A stretch of 64,000 bases of DNA from Cephalotus follicularis. Lineage: Eukaryota > Streptophyta > Magnoliopsida > Oxalidales > Cephalotaceae. Both the position numbers and the translations under genes were made by a program. The stretch covers positions 220,263-284,262 of the forward strand of contig BDDD01002260.1 of NCBI GenBank assembly GCA_001972305.1, given 5' to 3'. Below, in pieces: positions 24,859-37,463 of the stretch (position 1 is the first letter of the stretch; each line of letters opens with the position of its first letter). The notes under the pieces are model-generated. The model was not told the origin of the DNA. It searched no databases and saw nothing but the letters and a program-made list of their open reading frames with translations.

Positions 24859-27275
24859 TGTCACACCCCGAACCCTAAGGAGGACCCCAGGGCCCGACAC
24901 ATGGCATGTCTGTCTATACGATCCATCATATACGTAGCATCATACCCCCAAACACGCTGTAATTTAAAACTTTAATACATAATCATGCATACGAAAACAA
25001 CTGCTCGAAACTTGCGTAGATGAATCCAACATAATCCGTAATACAAGATACATAACTTAAGCACTGCCACAAGCCAGTAGGTCAACACAACTGAATACAA
25101 TATATTCTTATACAACAAGGTAGATAAAGGAAACTGCACTGCAACTAGACATCCTGCTTTGCAAGCCATCATGTCTCACGTCGAGGCGTCCCCAACACTC
25201 GTCCCTAAAATGTTGTGCCAATTTCGAGAATGGGTCAGCCAAACATGGCTATGCAGGTAATACTATATGCAATGAAGTGAACAGATATACATACAGGTAT
25301 ATGCATGGCATGTGAAATGCATGAATGCCAATTGTGGACAACGTTAGTATATCAACCGTCCATAAACGGTGGTATACTTAACGAGTCCTAATCACATAAA
25401 AGACCCTAGGTCTACAGACACTCTATAATTCAATCCATAACCATCCATGGGTACAAGACATCCATAAGGTCTGAGTACTACATTGTCCCTTCGACCCGAG
25501 ATAGTACTGCCACTGACTACCTACCCTTTCGGGATCGTAGCCAAGTGTGGTTGAGATAACACTGGCCACATCATCCATACGATAAGGCTTGTTCAAAATG
25601 GTCTCAGCTAACTATATGATAGGGCTTGTTCACAATGGTCCCAGCCTATTATACGATATTCTCATTGGTCCACACACAATGCAATGGTCCCCATATGTCC
25701 ACCCCCAAAGTGGGGTTCCGTAACCCCCATATGATGTGGTCTAACACCCATAATCTTCATGATGGAAATGAAGATTATAAATGGGTTATCTCATCAGGTC
25801 TCAAACAATAGCAACCATCAATCGTACCATGCAAAGCTTGTAACCCATAATCATATAACCATTTAAAGGATAGAGACCTAACCATAAAGGATCACATGTG
25901 ATCCATCAGTCAAAACCATTTCAAAACCATTTCCATTGCCATTTCCATAACCATTTTTCATAACCATTTCTTGGTCCCTATCGAAGTTTTTAAATCAATG
26001 GAGAGGAAGCCCAACTAGGATATTTGCGTCCAAACATCCTATCGAACTAACCAAACCATTTATTGAAAACCTCTTTGAAAATCCCTTTTTGAAGATTGAT
26101 TTGAAGACCATTTGTCTTAAAGAAGGGTTCACATAGCCTACACGGCCTTAGGGAGACTTCCTATGGAACCCATTTGAAGGTAAAAGGATTTGGGGTTGAA
26201 AAAGGGTGATATAGTGTAATTTGGCTAAAAACAGGGCGCTAAGCGCCAACTGCCTCATCCAAAGCGTCGACAGTTAGCGTCCAAAGCGTCGCCGATTTCG
26301 TGCAAAGTGTCGACGGTTAAGGCGTTAAGAGTTGACGATTACACTAGGCGTTGACTGTTTCCTAATTTATAAAGCGTCAACAATTGCGCCAGGCATCAAC
26401 CTTATCCCTTAAGCAAGGCATCGACGGTTTCGTGCAAGACGTCGATAGTGAAGGATCGAATCCAAAAGTGTCGACAAATTGCATGAAAGCGTCGACTGAT
26501 CACCCGCCAAGCGTCGACGCTTTTGATCAAAGCATCGACGGTCATGCGGTAGCAGACAGTTCGTCGATAGTTCAAAAAATTGATTCAAAACCAGTTTAAA
26601 TCCATTTAAATTGTTTAAAACTCAATCCAAAGGAAGCTAGAAGCCCCCTATGGTTGATTACAACTTTAAACACCTTTAAAACACCACTATCCATGCACGT
26701 AACCCATAATTGAGAGAGAGAAGAGACTAGGCTTATAAACCTATAACTCTCAATTCTCTCTCTGATTTCCATTTAAAGCCACAATCAATCATAGCAATCA
26801 CCCTAACTCATCCATCTAATCTATATACATTCATCTATAACCATAAAAGTATACGATTCAATCAATATACATGGATTCAAAGCATACATGAACCTACCTC
26901 AATTTCCTTGAGAATGAAGAACAAGTTGATTGGCTGCTTGAATCCTTGTTCTGCTTCTTCCTTCAAGTTCTACACTCTGCCACGAACCCAAGGACTCATT
27001 TCTTGCTCAATTCCGCCCACTCTCTCTCTAACTCACACTCTCTTTAGAATAGGAGACAAGAAATGAAAACGAGAATATAAATAGTTAACTCGTCTATATA
27101 TAGATTTCTTTAGACGAAAATCTCAAAAACTACGCTTTGGTTCGATTGAACCCCCATAACCTATAAACAAACATAAAAATAAAAAATACTATATACTACA
27201 TACAATCCATGTCATCTATCAATACAATACCGTATAAATACAATCAAGTACGAAAATCTATCCTTGAGGCTTACA
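24859..27275 (-). repeat. 5' LTR of the minus-strand Gypsy element
   Basis: A 2417-bp copy from TGTCACACCCCGAACCC to GAGGCTTACA, partner of 16766-20912. It holds the GTCGAC-motif array (26240-26575) and no ORF of interest. Confidence 0.9.
26240..26575. repeat. GCGTCGAC motif cluster in the 5' LTR
   Basis: Twelve or more copies. One is the perfect 14-bp palindrome AAGCGTCGACGCTT at 26509-26522. Comparison with the paired array at 18123-18435 shows mostly C/T and G/A differences at CG positions. Confidence 0.85.
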
Positions 27276-27597
27276 CAATTTGTCAAAAAATAATAATATT
27301 TGGGACGTAATATTCTCCCTCAAATAGCGATTTAAAATAACAGAATCACTTAGGGAGGCTCAAACCAAGAACATCTAGGCACTAACATGAGCGCGTACCA
27401 CGTGTACCACCTTAGCTAGCTCTTGCTACTATTTTTTAATACAGTATATTCAACTTAAATCTAAAAAATTCACTAAGTTATTCACTAAGTTATAATTTGA
27501 GTGACTTGAACCTTACACCTTGAATGCGCACCACAGGACCAATGGATTAATGTAGTGATTGTATGTAAACAATAATATATACTTACTTCGTCTATTG

Positions 27598-27632
<35 letters not shown>

Positions 27633-28560
27633 CAAGTAATGTGCTATGTAATTAAAATATAAACTAAAATACGTAAAGAGACGTTAAAACAAATAATGAT
27701 ATCATATAAAGGTGAATTTTATGTTTTTATAATTTTCTCTTCATTTGTTTTCAATTTATATTTGTGAATTATGACTATAGTAGTTTAATTAAAAAGTCTT
27801 AAAAAATTATATTATTCAAGTTATTGAAGATAAGATTATTGAAATATAATAAAAATATAATATACCAACAATAATAGTCATTGATAATTAAGCCAAACAA
27901 ATGAATATTGTTATTTTTATAGTTTGATAATATTTAATTATTAACAATAATTATAGTTTTAAAATTATAATTATTTTAGTATATAATTATTTTAGTAATT
28001 ATTGGACTATGTAATCAAAATATGCACTAAAATAAATAAAAAGATATTAAAAAACAATGATAATGTAATTTGTTTTATAATCTACTCTTTCTTTGAATAG
28101 TGTCTAGACATCTAATTTGAGTGTAGATAATATTTTTCTTATTATTGCCAATTAATATCACATGGTGGATGATAATTATATAAAATCATATATTAGTTTG
28201 AGTTGTAGTTACCTCGTAATAATTAATGATTATCCAGCGATATCTATATAGAGATTTAATAATTTTTTCTCCAATTAGGTTCTCCCCAATAAACTTTTTT
28301 TTTAAAAGAAAAACCTTCAAAATTGACTATATTTTTTTCATACCAAATTTAAGGTTTATTAGACATTACTTTTTCTACAAATTGAATTCCGACTTATAAT
28401 CAAATGCATTGGAAAGTAGACATCAATAGCTTTTCAAGGAGTATTTGTTTGCCCAATTTGAATAAAAAATGAGAACGCTATGATGTTTACAAGTTGCTAA
28501 AGAATCAGAGAAATACTGATTTTCAAATTTTCAAGATTAATTATTTTTTTAAGAAAAATA
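27276..28560. other. AT-rich DNA inside or beside the CACTA remnant
   Basis: No gene seen. It starts with sequence continuous with 16765 once the Gypsy element is removed (gggacgtaat, ctccctcaaat). An (ATT)n microsatellite lies at 27599-27633. Confidence 0.5.
27599..27633. repeat. (ATT)n microsatellite
   Basis: About twelve ATT units with one interruption (agt). Confidence 0.9.
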
Positions 28561-28720
28561 TTTTTAAAAATTTGAAGATGGAATGAAAATTTTGTCTCGA
28601 TTTCTATTTGGTCTCAAGATTTCAAGAATAAATTATAAATAATTTGAGACAGAATTTTAATTCCGTCAAAATGAAAATTTCGTCTCAAATTTGAGATGAA
28701 ATAAATTACAAGAATAATTT

Positions 28721-31060
28721 TAAAATAAAGGCAGGTCATTAAAAAAATACCATACATAAAAAATATCCAAACCATTTAAAAAAAGGCTAAGACACATCAG
28801 CATCAGTTAAACATATTAACGTCCGTTAATTATAAAGCAACTGTAGTGACGTAATTCATTGATTTAACAAATTGATTTTCTTAATTATACTAAAAAAAAA
28901 AAAAAAGTTATAAGGTATCACTTTCAATTTTGTGTAAAGTTGTGACTCAATTAATCAAATTCACAAAAAGATAGGATGAAGAATCCCATACAATATCAAT
29001 AAGCAGCACATATACAATGAACTCTCCGCTACAAGGTCCTCATTCTTGATTAGATCTCAAACCCGCTCTGCTACAGAAATATGAAATTTGAAGTCAATCT
29101 TTGAACATAATTAACCTTCTAAATTTGACTGTCAAAAGTTGTGATATACCGTTTTGGACCATTCAACCTATAAGAGAATCGAATCACACATTCAACTTAC
29201 ATCAAATCACATTCAACTCCAATTTTTTTGTTTTTACTTTTTACTTTTTAAAATTTATATTTTTAGTTAAAAATAAGATATAAAAATTTTAATTTATATA
29301 CTCTTTATACATACGGAATAGAGCTTAAAATATATTTTGAAAAAAGGTTAAAAACATAAATGAAAACACATAAACTGTCATTTATGAAATGCATTTTAAT
29401 GGGCTAACACTTTTTAGTTATTTCAAAATGGTAAAACAACAAACAAGTTTGGAGGGTTTTTTTTTTGTTGTTGTTGTTTAGGGAAACTTTGTATTTGTGG
29501 AACATGGAATTGGAATATAACAATAACATATAAGACATTAGGCTATTGTTAAGTTCAATTAAAACTGAATTAAAAAAAATCTAAATATTTCGTTATGAAA
29601 TCAATAAATTAAGTAAAAGAATTGTGACTATTAAATAAGAAACAAGGAGAGATGTATGGAATTTAATTAATTTAGTGTACAAAAATAGAGACTTGCACTC
29701 AAACGGTGAAGCTCTAGCATCGGAGAAAATGGGACTCTGTTTAGTCATATAGCTAAACCGTACGCAACTGAAATGAGTGCGCTGGCCCTGCACAAGGGGG
29801 CCACTTTGACCACTCCCATTGCCATCCCATGCTTACCATTTCTAATCATCCACACCACACCCCAGTCCCCTCGCACGATACTAAATGGAAAATATTTGCT
29901 CCTATTTAATATTCATAAAACAATATTTATATTTTATATCTCATTCACATTATGTTTATCATTTTCAATTTATTTTTTTATCGTTAAAAAGTCAATAAAA
30001 AAAAGGAAATTTTATTATAAGTTTCTACCCATAACTTTACTTTTTATATCCCATATGTCGTACTTCAAACTTTTAATCCGTATCATTTAATATATACCTA
30101 AAACAATGTATTTTTTTTATTTGTTAAATAACTATCATAATGAAAAAGTTTTTACGTACACTCAGTACATTACATGTCTTATACATTTATCCAATAATAC
30201 GCAGTCATGTAAATATTAATTAATTATTTTATTTTTTACTTTATCAATAAATTTTATTTATTATGTTTTATGTGGCTACATAACATTATGAATTGTATTG
30301 TACTGAGTGCACACATAAATTGCTCATCATAATGGGATTAAGTATATAAATCTAATAATTGGATTTCAAAACCCATATTTATGCAAATCATTTATACACA
30401 TTTTGGAGTTAATCGGTTATTTATATATAGGAAAAGTGGATATACAAGATTAAGGTAGGTAGATGATCACTTAAAAATGATGTATTTACGATTTATATTA
30501 TATAATTCAGTCGTTGAATTTGATAATCTAAATGTGTAAATCATATATGTCAATTTTAATGTGCATTGAACGTCTATAACGGTTTCATTTTCGTGTAATC
30601 ATTTGAACCGTTAAGCTAATTTTTTTCATATATAATCAATAATAGTTGAAATTATTATAATTGGACGAAATAATTAGAATTATTTAATCGACTTGGAAAA
30701 TAATAACATTTATGATATATAAATTATCTAATTTATCGATTATATTTATAATATATAAATTATAGATCAAAAAAAAAATAATAGGTAAAGGTTGATCATG
30801 TACGTCAATAATCCTAAGATTATCTTGCATATCCATTTTTTTCTTTTATGGATATTCAATTTTATACACAAAAATTCAATCATCGTGTAATTTTCACTTA
30901 TTAGTTATCAAAATTATTATATATAATTGTAATAGTTAAAAATATTTAATAAAATTTAAATTTAATATATAAAAATTTTAAGGTTGTAAAAAAAAGAAAA
31001 GAAGAAGAGTATTATATTATAATATAACAGATTATTAGATGGATTGAAGGGTCATTAAGT
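28721..31060. other. AT-rich intergenic DNA upstream of the F-box/MYND gene
   Basis: No gene seen other than the MITE at 30143-30325. The short ORFs here are AT-rich chance frames without domains. Confidence 0.6.
30143..30325. mobile_element. Mutator-type MITE, copy 2, TSD atcataatg
   Basis: A 183-bp fold-back unit. The left end aaaaagtttttacgtacactc pairs with the reverse complement of the right end (gagcaatttatgtgtgcactc). The arms share CACTCAGTACA(t/a)TACA. The flanks are a perfect 9-bp duplication, atcataatg (30134-30142 and 30326-30334), the length Mutator-type transposases make. It is related to 9913-10105. Confidence 0.85.
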
Positions 31061-31070
31061 TAATTTAACA

Positions 31071-31160
31071 TTTACGTGGGCCCAAGCACGATAGCCACGT
31101 TCTATGCGTCTTCTAAGTTCCTCTATATATACAGTCAATCGCTTACAATGATTCCTTTGC
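31071..31160 (+). promoter_or_regulatory. Putative core promoter of the F-box/MYND gene
   Basis: A TATA-like tatatatac sits at 31124-31132, about 180 bp before the start codon. Upstream at 31076-31083 is GTGGGCCC, which fits the GTGGGNCC consensus of TCP factors and overlaps an ACGTGG core. The transcription start is not known; this is a motif-based guess. Confidence 0.4.
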
Positions 31161-31305
31161 TTTCATGAGACACGAATAAAAGTAGCAAAAAAGTGGTTAT
31201 GACCCCCCGTATGTAACAACAAAGAGACAGTATCGTACCCTTCCGCTACAACAACAATAAGGTAGATAAGATTAGCGATTTCTTCTTTCGAGAAACAAAA
31301 GAGAG

Positions 31306-32496
31306 ATGAGGAAAAAGCAAAGAACTTGTCGAAAAATAACCGAAAAATCTGATCTCTTCGATGGATTACCTGATGATCTCCTCCTTTGCATCCTCTCCAA
31401 GCTTAGCTCCTCTGCCTCTTGCCCTTCTGATTTCATTAGCATTCTTATAACGTAAGTGTTATTTATATCCTTGCATGTACTTTCTCTCTCTCTCTCTCTC
31501 TCTCTCTGATATAGTATAGTTATATATTGATTTTTGTTATTATAACAGATGCAAGAGACTAAATCGTTTAGGCCTCCATCCATTAGTCTTATCAAAAGCT
31601 GGTCAAAAAACATTTGCCATCAAACCCAAAAACTGGTCAGATTCTGCTCATCGTTTTATCAAACTGTGCGTTAACGCCGCTAACCCAGAAGCCTGTTACA
31701 CTCTAGGAATGGTAATGTTTTTTAAACAATATGGATGGTTTTTAATGTTTGTATATAAATACACATTTTTTGTTTAGCTAAGGGAAGTGTTTTTATTTTT
31801 TATTTTTTACTTTTAAAGATCCGATTTTACTGCTTACAAAACCGAGGAAACGGGGCGTCGTTAATGGCAAAAGCGGCTATCAAATCTCACGCGGCAGCTT
31901 TGTACTCGCTAGCTGTTATACAGTTCAACGGCAGCGGTGGTTCCAAAGACGAGAAAGATTTACGAGCCGGGGTTGCGCTCTGCGCTCGAGCCGCTTTCTT
32001 AGGCCACGTCGACGCGCTTCGTGAGCTCGGCCATTGCCTACAAGACGGTTACGGTGTGCGCCAAAACATCGCCGAGGGAAGGAGACTCCTCGTCCAAGCC
32101 AACGCTCGTGAACTCGCGTTGTCACTACGCTCCTTGATGACGTGGCACTCACAGTCGGGTCCAGGAGGGCGTCAGTTGTTGAGTGATTTTGGGTGTAATG
32201 TGGGCAGACCAGAGGTGCATCCTGTGAATAAGTTTTTGAAGGAGTGGTTCAAGTCGTCGGTCCTGACCGGAGTGGGTGATGGGCTAAGGGTGTGTTCCAA
32301 TGATGGGTGTGGTAGGCCCGAGACTCGAGCACACGAGTTTAGGAGGTGTTCGGTTTGTGGCACGGTCATTTACTGTTCACGAGGTTGTCAAGCGCTAGAC
32401 TGGAAGTTGAGACATAAGGGTGAGTGTGCACCAATGGATTGGCGAGTTGATGAAAATGCTGGCGTCGATATCCATGCTAATGCTATTATAGATTGA
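31306..32496 (+). CDS. F-box protein with Sel1-like repeats and a MYND zinc finger (At1g67340-like)
   Basis: Three exons: 31306-31451, 31549-31711 and 31819-32496, all with GT-AG introns, giving 328 residues. The ATG at 31306 opens a basic start (MRKKQRTCRK) followed by an F-box, 'LFDGLPDDLLLCILSKLSS', at about residues 17-60. Residues 110-200 resemble Sel1/HCP-type helical repeats ('ALRELGHCLQDGYGV', 'EGRRLLVQANARELA'). A MYND finger spans about 262-306 with all eight ligands (Cys 262, 267, 280, 283, 289, 293, His 302, Cys 306) in 'EFRRCSVCGTVIYCSRGCQ'. The length and layout match the plant family of Arabidopsis At1g67340 and At5g50450, expected to act as SCF ubiquitin-ligase substrate receptors; the substrate is unknown. 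The frame is intact. It is the only convincing host gene in the window. Intron 1 holds a (TC)n microsatellite. Confidence 0.93.
31483..31508. repeat. (TC)n microsatellite in intron 1
   Basis: About 13 TC units within the first intron of the F-box/MYND gene. Confidence 0.9.
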
Positions 32497-34843
32497 ATTG
32501 GATCTTTGGGTGATGGAAGTTGAAAGCAAATCTTGTTTTTGAAACTAGCAACTTTATTACTTTATCTGGTCAAAGGAATAAGGATATTTTTCCTTCTTTT
32601 TTGGTGATTTTCTTTTTGTCCACATGGGAGAAGTTATAAAAATATCTATTAGATTACTAGTGTACTATTGAAAAAAAAAAAAAAGGACTTGGTTATCACT
32701 TAGGTTTCAAAAAAGATATAAGATATTTAATAAAATATATTAATTTTAAAATTTTATTTAATATATATGATATTTAGTGATGAAAGATGAAATACGCCTC
32801 CATTTCAAAGGTAATAATTTAGTCGTTAGGTGCCAGGATATGTACTCTAAGGTGCTACTTTATATAGATTAAGTTAAATTGCAAAAAACATTTTATTCTG
32901 AGAGGTCCATATTGTAACACACTCAGATGTGTGTGTGTTTTTTAATGTTATTGTTAACGTGTCACTTTCTAGAATTAGCCATAAATTAAAAATTTCCTAG
33001 ACAGCATGTCGTTATGAAATAGTATGCGTCTCTTTCTGTATAGTTACTTGTGTCTCCAAGTTGCCATAGCAGAGGCCCAAGACCGCAAACTTATATAATG
33101 TTTGGGTGTTTCAATGTAGTATACTCATTTTTTATTTCAATAGACAGCTTAATGCTCTGTTCAAGAAAGAGATTCTTGCTGAGTCCAAAATACTATAAAT
33201 TTCAATATTTTTATAAACGTTTTTATGTTATTATACATGTTATTATATATGTTATGTATTTATTAATTCAAAAAAATTAAGATATACATTAACATGTTTT
33301 ATTTATTAAGTATAGTTTATTTGTAATGACATATCATTAAAATAAAAAAATTAACAAAAATATTGAGACATCCAACGTGAGTCAAAATTTTGATCCGAAA
33401 CTATTTAATTTTTATACCGGCCATATATAAGATTTAAAGATGTAGCTTTTTAAGGTAGCTTTAGAAATTTCCATAATCCAAATATCTTGCCTTTCATTAA
33501 AACAGATATTGCAAAATTAATGAAAGAAGGATCACCTAAGAAAAATTGAGAACCAAGAGAAAGGATTACTCAAATATAGTGATTCTTCCCAGAATGACAA
33601 CTGAATACTGACACAACAAATTAAAAGTGTTTGGTTTGTGTTTTCTTCTTTTAATCAATAAGTCACACTAGCAAGGATAAGAGAGACACACATACATTAC
33701 AGGGCACCGTTTCCCCTTTTCCTACGCATATCAATGAATAATAAGTTTTCCAATTGGTAAGGTTAGCAAAAGACGTGTCTGTTCCTTATCACATGACACG
33801 AAAGAAGCTTCTTCTTGACCTTCGGTGGCCATCGAATTCAAGTGTGGCGTGGTTATCAAATTTGAGCATTGTTATTCTAGCAATTATTCAAGACTAATGT
33901 GTGGTTGTGGTTTTACGAATGAAAGTAACGTTCTTTTTTCTTTCCAGAATTGTTAATCCAAATTTGTGCTTCCAGGATGAAAATCTTAATAATAAATGAC
34001 ATATAAATGATGATATATGACGTATATTGATAAGTATTATATCATTCGAGTTACAAATTTGAGTCGTATAATATTACTCTATAAATATATAATACAGTGG
34101 TGTTATAGCAAATCATGAGAAATCGGATCTCTTTTTTCCTTGTGTCATTTAATTGAAAACAAATTACAAATATATAAGTTTACAAAGTAAGAAGCACCTT
34201 CAAGTAACCTAAAAAAAAAAACAAAAACAGAAAAGAAACTAAAACTTACAACAGATAGATATGAAGCAATATTTTTACTTCTGAATGCGGGTTATATATA
34301 TATATATATATGCGATAAACGGATTGCATGGTAGTTCATGTACATTACATGATAAACTTCAATAAAGTTGTGATTTATGAGGCGGATCAAAGGTCATCCC
34401 ACATCATATGTCCTTACATGTTAATAACGTGATATTGTAGTGTAAAGCTTGATTAATTGTTGATGGATAGGGTCTAAAGTAGCTATCATGTCTAACAGCT
34501 AAATTCTAATTTTCTTCTATGTTTATTTGCGTCTGAATCGCCAATGAAACAAACAGATTGTATTTTCTAATAATTCAACCGAGAAAAAGATGTATCAACT
34601 AATATTATAATAAAACTATAAAATGAAATGGGTGATTAACAAATAGCTTATACTCTTTTTATTTTTTTATCAATAAACTAATCTGAATTTTAGTCATTTT
34701 TAGACGTGTCATATATGGTATATCCTAACGATCGGGATGTATGATTTTTTACATTTCATATATCAGAAGTAAATTTATAATAATCACAACGAAATATAAA
34801 AATATTTAAACTTATACCTATTTATTAAATATCTTAAATTCTA
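32497..34843. other. AT-rich intergenic DNA between the host gene and the MULE
   Basis: The 3' UTR of the F-box/MYND gene probably ends within the first 150 bases (an aataagg string near 32577). A (TA)n run lies at 34293-34311. No gene or clear element is otherwise seen. Confidence 0.6.
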
Positions 34844-34960
34844 GGGTAAAGTACGAAAATACGCCTATGTTTTACATGATAGGATACTTTAACCACTAAA
34901 GTTTTAATAAAGACACTTTGACACAAAAAATTAAACGCCGTTAACAACTGTTAAATACCA
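34844..34960 (+). repeat. Left terminal inverted repeat of the MULE
   Basis: Pairs with 54815-54934. The best-matched stretch is about 75 bp (…ataggatactttaaccactaa…). Weaker similarity seems to go on towards an 'aaataccctc' block and a pyrimidine-rich leader before the transposase gene. Confidence 0.85.
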
Positions 34961-36434
34961 GATAAAAAGACGCAAATACCCTCATCAGCACAGGCTGTCC
35001 ATTACCATAATACTAAACACTAACAAACCTTACTCTCACTTCTCTCTCTCTTCTTCTTCGTATCCTAACCTAAATCCACATAACCACATTTCTGTGTGGG
35101 TTTTCACCGAACAGCTTCCACCTCCATCAAAGCCACAAACACAAAAGTGGAGGAAGAATGGGCCACAACACCAGACGATGAAACCCAGCAGATCTAGGGT
35201 AGATTGGAGGACGTCGCCACAATAGCTCGAAGCAAAAGGGGGGGAACCGTACAGGAACCCACAACCGGTGCAAAAATTTGGTAGGTTATACAATGATTCA
35301 CAACTAAGGGTAAGTCCAAAGTTGTTGATGAAACATATGAGATATTTTGTGAGGAGGATGATGATGATGATGACGATTGGCTTGAATCTGGTGAGGAAGA
35401 AAATGTAGGTTTTAAAGGTGATAGTGGAGAGGAACCTGGGACTGATGATGAGAATGACAGTAGTGGGGGTGAGAGTGGCAGTGATGATGATCCTCATGCT
35501 GCCCACTTTGATGAGTCCTATGATCCATTGATTAGTGATGATGATGATGATAGTCATGATGATGGAAATGCAAGGGTTAAGACTAGAAGGTTTGATTATA
35601 AGTACAAAGGGGATGTAAAAATGTTTGAACCTAAATCAGATGGTAGCATAGAGTTTGAGAGGGGTCAGGTGTTTGAGAATGTGCAAGCATTCAAAGACAA
35701 GCTAACACAATATGCCATTGATGGTGGGTTCAATTTAAAAAGAAAACCCAATGAACCAAGTAGGATAGCTGCTCAATACCTTGATGCAGGAGGCAATTGG
35801 AAATTATATGCATCCTCTTTATCAGATGGAACCACCTTTATGATCAAAACTATAGGCTCTAAGCATACTTACTCTAGGCCATTGACTGTTAAGTGTGCTA
35901 ACTCAACCTGGATAGCCAAAAAGTTAGAACATCTATTAAGAGCTGATCCAGGGATCAGTTATGAGCTCATGGCAGAGACACTAGCCAAGGAGCATAATGT
36001 TGTTGCTGGTTATAAATAGTTGTATAGGGATAAAACTAAAGCTAGGTCGAAGGTTGAAGGAAATTATAATGAAGCATACTCACATCTGCAAAAGTATGCA
36101 GACTTGGTGAGAACAACAAATCCTGGTACACTTGTTTTTTTTAACATCAAATAATGCATGAGGAGTATCAAGGTCCTCCAACTTTCAAAAGGATTTTCAT
36201 ATGTTATGAGGCATCTAGGAGGGGTTTTGCTGTTGGATGTAGACCTTTCATTGGGCTAGATGGCTGTCATTTAAAGGGGCCATATAGTGGGGTTCTTTTG
36301 TGTGCTGTTGCTTTGGATGGAGACCAAGGGCTGTTTGCTGTTGTTGAAATTGAGTCCAGAGACAGTTGGGAGTTCTTCTTGAGGTATTTGTATAGAGCTA
36401 TTGGTGGTGGCACTGAAGGTCATCCGATTGTTTT

Positions 36435-37463
36435 TGTTGACTTTTAGTCTCAATCCTAAGTTTTAATGATTACAAATTTGCATTTAACTTTGCTGCTTTC
36501 TGTGCAAGAAAAGAAATAAGCAAAACAAAGAAGTACAGAAACAGGGCAAAGCGTCGACTCTTTGATCAAAGCGTCTACTCTTAGAGGTACAAAGCGTCTA
36601 CCGTTTGTTGCAGAGAACAAAATGGCAATTACAAGACTGACTAAGCGTCGACTCTTAAGGCTAAGCGTCGACTCTTTAACTGGCAGTCGACTCCAACATG
36701 TTGACGCCTACGCTTTGAGCTGAGAATTCAAATTGAGATCCCCAACGGTCACATGACCGTCGACGCTTAAAGCTACTTCGTCGACGCTTTGGACGGCTGG
36801 AACAATGATAGAACTTGTTTTAAAGAGCCAACTTTTGTGCAACAACTTCCAACACTTCTCCAACGGCTCTATTTCTTCACCAACGGCTAGAAACTAAATG
36901 AAGCTATATATACAAGCCAAGAATGAAGATTTAAGGGACTTGAAAAATAGAGGAACAACACTTGAATATCCAATCTCAAAATCTCAACTTGCACATTTAC
37001 AAAGAGAAAGAACATCAAGCTTTTGCTTATCACTTTCATATCCAAAGCTTGTATCTAGATTACACTTTCACATCCAACCTTTAAGAGGTTATTGTAAACA
37101 CAAACCAAAACCATTTCTATCATTCATTGTAAAAGAGGGGAGTGAACCCTTGTAAGGTGTTTCATTGATTTGCACCCGGAACCCAAAATCAATTGTAAGG
37201 TGGTTTCTTTGATTTGCACCTGTAAGCCGAAAATTAAAGGTTGCTAGGGGATTCTAGTGGAAACTCAAGGGGCTCTTGAAAAAGTGGACGTAGACACGGA
37301 TTTGCCAAACCACTATAAATTTGTTTGCACACTCTCTAACTCTCTCTCTTTATTACTTGTGATTATTTTGATTGTTTGTTGTGTGCTTGTTTAGATTCAT
37401 TGTCTTAATTTGTTTTTTCCGCGTACAAAATCTTTAGTTAAAGATTGCCATACATTTCTTTCA
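36435..37463 (+). repeat. 5' LTR of the Copia element
   Basis: 1029 bp, TGTTGACTTTTAG to CATTTCTTTCA. It includes a GTCGAC-motif cluster (36549-36790). The ORF at about 36898-37155 is within the LTR and is not a gene. Confidence 0.9.
36549..36790. repeat. GCGTCGAC motif cluster in the Copia LTR
   Basis: About ten copies: aaagcgtcgactcttt, aagcgtctactctt, aagcgtcgactctt, cgtcgacgctt and others. Only the first one or two are found in the 3' LTR copy. Confidence 0.85.

Larger units (their letters stand above)
16766..27275 (-). mobile_element. Ty3/Gypsy LTR retrotransposon, minus strand, decayed
   Basis: Both LTRs, the primer site, gag, protease, reverse transcriptase, RNase H and the purine tract can be recognised in the order expected for a minus-strand Gypsy element. 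Target flanks are aagtt (left) and caatt (right), possibly a decayed 5-bp duplication. By eye the two LTRs differ at about one base in ten to fifteen, so the insertion is old, probably several million years. The coding region is broken in many places and is short for the family. A solo LTR later inserted into the left LTR. The element itself interrupts CACTA-like DNA. Confidence 0.9.
16587..28720. mobile_element. CACTA (En/Spm)-like element remnant, interrupted by a Gypsy element
   Basis: The left end CACTACTGGAAAAACAACG at 16587 is the classic CACTA terminal motif. It is followed by subterminal copies of tttgagacgaaatttt in both orientations up to 16765. Matching subterminal sequence (gtctcgatttc, tttgagacagaatttt, atttcgtctcaaattt) reappears at about 28590-28700, after the Gypsy insertion and about 1.3 kb of AT-rich DNA. 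No CCAGTAGTG right terminus was found, so the right limit is approximate, or two separate remnants are involved. No transposase is visible, so it would be non-autonomous. Confidence 0.45.

Noticed and set aside
27330-27540. Possible tRNA-derived SINE (gctcaaacc, cttgaacc strings)
   Set aside because: No clear box A/box B spacing, no poly-A tail and no target duplication.
29101-30090. Short ORFs of 60-105 codons
   Set aside because: AT-rich chance frames without domains, conserved start context or splice sites.
33050-33280. 76-codon ORF downstream of the F-box/MYND gene
   Set aside because: AT-rich with a Phe/Tyr/Ile bias and no recognisable feature.
35036-35557. 173-codon minus-strand ORF
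   Set aside because: It is the antisense of the acidic GAT-repeat region at the start of the MULE transposase (Ile/Thr-rich reading).
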